NCBI RefSeq assembly: GCF_013004645.1
Contig: NZ_JABEME010000015.1
Location: forward strand, 1-64,000
Direction: 5' to 3'
From: Stenotrophomonas africana
GTDB taxonomy: Bacteria > Pseudomonadota > Gammaproteobacteria > Xanthomonadales > Xanthomonadaceae
DNA length: 64,000 bases
Below the pieces are notes generated by a model. That model searched no databases and was not told the origin of the DNA. It worked only from the letters and a program-made list of their open reading frames with translations. Position numbers and translations under genes: made by a program. Positions 61,624-64,000 of the stretch are shown here, in pieces (positions within the stretch are counted from its first letter, which is position 1; each line of letters begins with the position of its first letter).

Positions 61624-61632
61624 CGGGCAGCC

Positions 61633-62232
61633 TTACGGGTACAGCAGACGCTTGCTCCAGCGCCCTTCGGCGCCGGCTTCATAGCACCAGCGTTCGTGCA
61701 GGCGGAACTGCGCGCCGTACCAGAACTCGATGCGGTCGGGCACCACGCGCAGGCCGCTCCAGCCCTCCGGGCGCGGCACGTCCTTGCCCTCGAAGCGGGC
61801 TTCGACCTCGGCCACGCGCGCATCGAATTCCTCGCGCGTTGCCAGCGTCTTCGACTGCTGCGAGGCCCACGCACCGATCTGGCTCATGCGCGGGCGGCTG
61901 GCGAAATAGGCATCGGCTTCGGCATCGGCGACCTGCTCGACACGGCCTTCAATGCGCACCTGGATACCGGCCTCGCGCAGGCTGCGCCACAGGAACAACA
62001 GCGCGGCCTGCGGATTGGCCTGCAGCTCCTGGCCCTTATGGCTGTCCAGGTGGGTGTAGAACACGAAACCACGCTCGTCGAACGCCTTCAGCAGCACGGT
62101 ACGTGCCGAGGGACGGCCGTGCGTATCGGCAGTGGCCACGGTCATCGCGTTCGGCTCGACCTCGCGGCTCTGTTTGGCTTCTTCGAACAGGTCGGCAAAC
62201 GTGGACAGGGCTTCGGCGTACAGGTCGCTCAT
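61633..62232 (-). CDS. pdxH: Pyridoxamine 5'-phosphate oxidase
   Basis: 199 residues with the FMN/PLP motifs [41 protein letters not shown] and the C-terminal WSKRLLYP expected for PdxH. It makes pyridoxal 5'-phosphate, the cofactor used by GcvP among others. Somewhat shorter than E. coli PdxH (218) because the N-terminal tail is short. Start at 62232. Confidence 0.95.
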   Translation of the reverse strand: MSDLYAEALSTFADLFEEAKQSREVEPNAMTVATADTHGRPSARTVLLKAFDERGFVFYTHLDSHKGQELQANPQAALLFLWRSLREAGIQVRIEGRVEQVADAEADAYFASRPRMSQIGAWASQQSKTLATREEFDARVAEVEARFEGKDVPRPEGWSGLRVVPDRIEFWYGAQFRLHERWCYEAGAEGRWSKRLLYP

Positions 62233-62272
62233 GATTGCGTTCTTCTCACACGGATTGGGCTATTGTGGCTGC

Positions 62273-63100
62273 ATGGCCGCTGCTGCGTATATGCCCCAGG
62301 TGAAAGGATTCCCCGAAACATTGGCCGAACAGGTGCTGGACGATGCACTGGGCAGCGGTGCAGCGGTTCCAGTATTGGCGATCAGCGGCCTGCAGGGGAG
62401 CGGCAAATCGACGCTGGCCGCACAGGTGGTGGCGCGCGCCCAGTCGCGCGGCCTGAACGCCGCCACGCTGTCCATCGATGATGTCTACCTGACCCGCGCA
62501 CAGCGGCAGCGGCTGGCCCGCCAGGTGCACCCGCTGCTGATTACCCGAGGCCCGCCGGGCACCCATGACCTGGCGTTGGCCCATGCGGTGCTGGACGTCG
62601 TGGACACACGCCAGCCTTTCGCGATGCCGCGCTTCGACAAGCTGGCCGATGAACGCCTGCCCGAGGCGCAATGGCCGCAGCTGCAGCAACCGCTGGACCT
62701 GCTGGTCTTCGAAGGCTGGTTCCTGGGCACGCCTGCGCAGGATGACGACGCGCTGGACAGCCCGTTGAACGCACTGGAGCGCGAAGCCGACGCCGATGGT
62801 CGCTGGCGGCGCTGGTGCAACCAGGCGCTGGCTCGCGACTACCCGGCGCTGTGGCAGCGCTGCGACCGCCTGTGGTTCCTGCAGCCACCGGATTTCTCGG
62901 TGGTACCGCGCTGGCGGTGGCAGCAGGAGCAGAACCTGCAGGCCGCGCAGCCGGGCCGGCACGGCATGAGCCGGCCGCAGCTGGAGCGCTTCGTGCAGTA
63001 CTACGAACGGGTCAGCCGGCAGGCGCTGGCTACCCTGCCCGCCCTGGCCGACCACGTAGTGATGCTGGACGGCCAGCGACAGGTGCAGGACGTGCGCTGA
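62273..63100 (+). CDS. D-glycerate 3-kinase-like P-loop kinase
   Basis: 275 residues with Walker A GLQGSGKST (39-47), SIDDVYLT, and a later FEGWFLG, the pattern of plant-type glycerate 3-kinases (GLYK) and uridine/pantothenate kinase relatives. It would phosphorylate glycerate to 3-phosphoglycerate in the cytosol. ATG 62273 is chosen; the RBS is weak and a second ATG is six codons on (62291). Divergent from pdxH with a 40-bp gap. Confidence 0.85.
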   Translation: MAAAAYMPQVKGFPETLAEQVLDDALGSGAAVPVLAISGLQGSGKSTLAAQVVARAQSRGLNAATLSIDDVYLTRAQRQRLARQVHPLLITRGPPGTHDLALAHAVLDVVDTRQPFAMPRFDKLADERLPEAQWPQLQQPLDLLVFEGWFLGTPAQDDDALDSPLNALEREADADGRWRRWCNQALARDYPALWQRCDRLWFLQPPDFSVVPRWRWQQEQNLQAAQPGRHGMSRPQLERFVQYYERVSRQALATLPALADHVVMLDGQRQVQDVR

Positions 63101-63106
63101 GCGCGC

Positions 63107-63310
63107 CTATTCCACCAGGAAGGTTACCCGCAGGTTGACCCGCCATTCGGTGATTTCGCCGCTGCCATTGGTGACCACCTTGGTCTCGTTCACCCAGGCG
63201 CCCTGGATGCCCTTGACCGTCTCGGAGACCTTCTTCAGACCGCTGCGCACGGCGTCCTCCACGCTCTTCGGCGAGGAGGCGGTGATTTCGATAACCTTGG
63301 CGACCGTCAT
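63107..63310 (-). CDS. Dodecin
   Basis: 67-residue dodecin: MTVAKVIEITASSPKSVEDAVRSGLKKVSETVKGIQGAWV, with the flavin-stacking Trp in GAWVNE and a second Trp (TEWRVNLRVTF). Dodecamers store and buffer flavins. ATG 63310 with GGAGTA upstream. Convergent with the kinase gene, 6 bp between stops. Confidence 0.93.
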   Translation of the reverse strand: MTVAKVIEITASSPKSVEDAVRSGLKKVSETVKGIQGAWVNETKVVTNGSGEITEWRVNLRVTFLVE

Positions 63311-63408
63311 GGCCTGTACTCCGGTTGGCGCGGGAAACCCCGCAGGAACGCCTACCCTGACGTGAAGGACGTAAAGGCCAGGGCACGGAGGTGTTAGCAT
63401 CACAGGGC

Positions 63409-63951
63409 ATGAATCCTGCTCCGAACCTGATCCTGATCGGCCCGATGGGCGCCGGCAAAACCTGCATCGGCCGCCGCCTGGCCGAGCGCTTCACGCTGGA
63501 CTTCGTCGATGTCGACCAGGCCATCGTCGATGCCGCCGGCGCCAGCATTCCGACCATTTTCGAGCACTCCGGCGAAGCCGGCTTCCGCAGCCATGAACGC
63601 GAGGCGCTTGCCCGCGTGCTGGAAGGTCGCGGCCAGCTGGTCTCCACCGGTGGCGGCGCGGTGCTGGATCCGGACAACCGTGCACTGATCGCCCAACGCG
63701 GCTTCGTGGTCTACCTGCGGGTCAGCGTGGCCGCGCAGCTGGAACGCCTGGCCCGCGACAAGGGCCGGCCGCTGCTGCAGCGCCCGGACCGCGAGCAGGT
63801 GCTGCACGATCTGGCCGCACACCGCGACCCGCTGTACCGCGAACTGGCCGACCTCACCCTTGATACCGACCCGTATACCGCTGCCGACGCGACCGCCCAC
63901 CTGGTGGTCAAGCTGGCCACGCAATGGCAGCGCCAGGACCTGACCGCATGA
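63409..63951 (+). CDS. aroK: Shikimate kinase
   Basis: 180 residues: Walker A GPMGAGKT (11-18), VDVDQAI, and [11 protein letters not shown]. It phosphorylates shikimate in aromatic amino-acid synthesis. ATG 63409 starts the family sequence; a GTG at 63391 is in frame and nearer to GGAGGT. The stop overlaps the aroB start (ATGA), as in the aroKB operons of most gamma-proteobacteria. Confidence 0.96.
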   Translation: MNPAPNLILIGPMGAGKTCIGRRLAERFTLDFVDVDQAIVDAAGASIPTIFEHSGEAGFRSHEREALARVLEGRGQLVSTGGGAVLDPDNRALIAQRGFVVYLRVSVAAQLERLARDKGRPLLQRPDREQVLHDLAAHRDPLYRELADLTLDTDPYTAADATAHLVVKLATQWQRQDLTA

Positions 63952-64000
63952 CTTCCCCCGCCCTGCTGCAGGTCGCCGTTGGCGGCGACCGCCCCTACTC
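63948..64000 (+). CDS. aroB: 3-dehydroquinate synthase, N-terminus only
   Basis: The ATG at 63948 overlaps the aroK stop. The visible 17 codons read [17 protein letters not shown], like the beta-strand start of AroB (V..GDR.Y). The rest lies beyond the window. Gene order after aroK supports the call. Confidence 0.8.
   Translation, partial: MTSPALLQVAVGGDRPY

Overview
This window looks like chromosomal DNA of a gamma-proteobacterium in the Xanthomonadaceae, most likely the Stenotrophomonas maltophilia group. The DNA is very GC-rich, and intergenic spaces are full of short palindromes ending in GTAG, the signature of the SMAG repeats described in that species. The proteins (PilH, the CstA/YbdD pair, the acnD-prpF methylcitrate operon) also fit. 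No rRNA, tRNA, phage, IS element or CRISPR array was seen; most of the window is core chromosome.

Layout. 1-6108: two pirins, aquaporin Z, a secreted hypothetical and the CstA-YbdD peptide/pyruvate uptake pair. 6109-6647: a composite palindromic repeat. 6648-14351: a DUF819 membrane protein with a 5' frameshift, then a two-component system divergent from an ArnT-like glycosyltransferase, a PAP2 phosphatase and an EptA/MCR-like phosphoethanolamine transferase, a likely lipid A remodelling locus. 14352-14954: a second composite repeat. 14955-25127: M2 peptidase lipoprotein, siderophore-interacting reductase, Bcr/CflA efflux pump, gcvP under a tandem glycine riboswitch, a VOC protein and an amino-acid permease. 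25210-30304: PAS-AraC regulator, large catalase KatE with a histone-H1-like basic protein, a frameshifted hydrolase and small secreted or membrane proteins. 30305-34894: a chemoreceptor and two peptidoglycan enzymes (YkuD, M23). 35018-38881: hflK-hflC-DUF2065-purA. 39035-42848: AcuI/YhdH, PilH, CbpA, peroxiredoxin and bacterioferritin. 42906-50241: PbpC and bacterial alpha-2-macroglobulin. 50405-60415: a methylcitrate operon (prpB, prpC, acnD, prpF, prpD) with a ParDE toxin-antitoxin pair inside it and a divergent sigma-54 activator, prpR. 60641-64000: DoxX, a NIF3/YqfO-like protein, PdxH, glycerate kinase, dodecin, AroK and the first codons of AroB.

The most unusual signal is a mirrored composite element of about 500 bp, present twice (6109-6647 and 14352-14954) with a partial copy at 1-64. 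Each full copy has two inverted long palindromes whose leader ends face each other across SMAG palindromes, with GTTGC-rich tracts and a REP-like hairpin on the outside. The stems differ between copies, yet both arms change together. Other points worth attention are a complete sigma-54 promoter and repeated TGAAACAT boxes between prpB and prpR, a perfect CRP/Clp palindrome before aqpZ, and three places where one missing base explains a broken reading frame.
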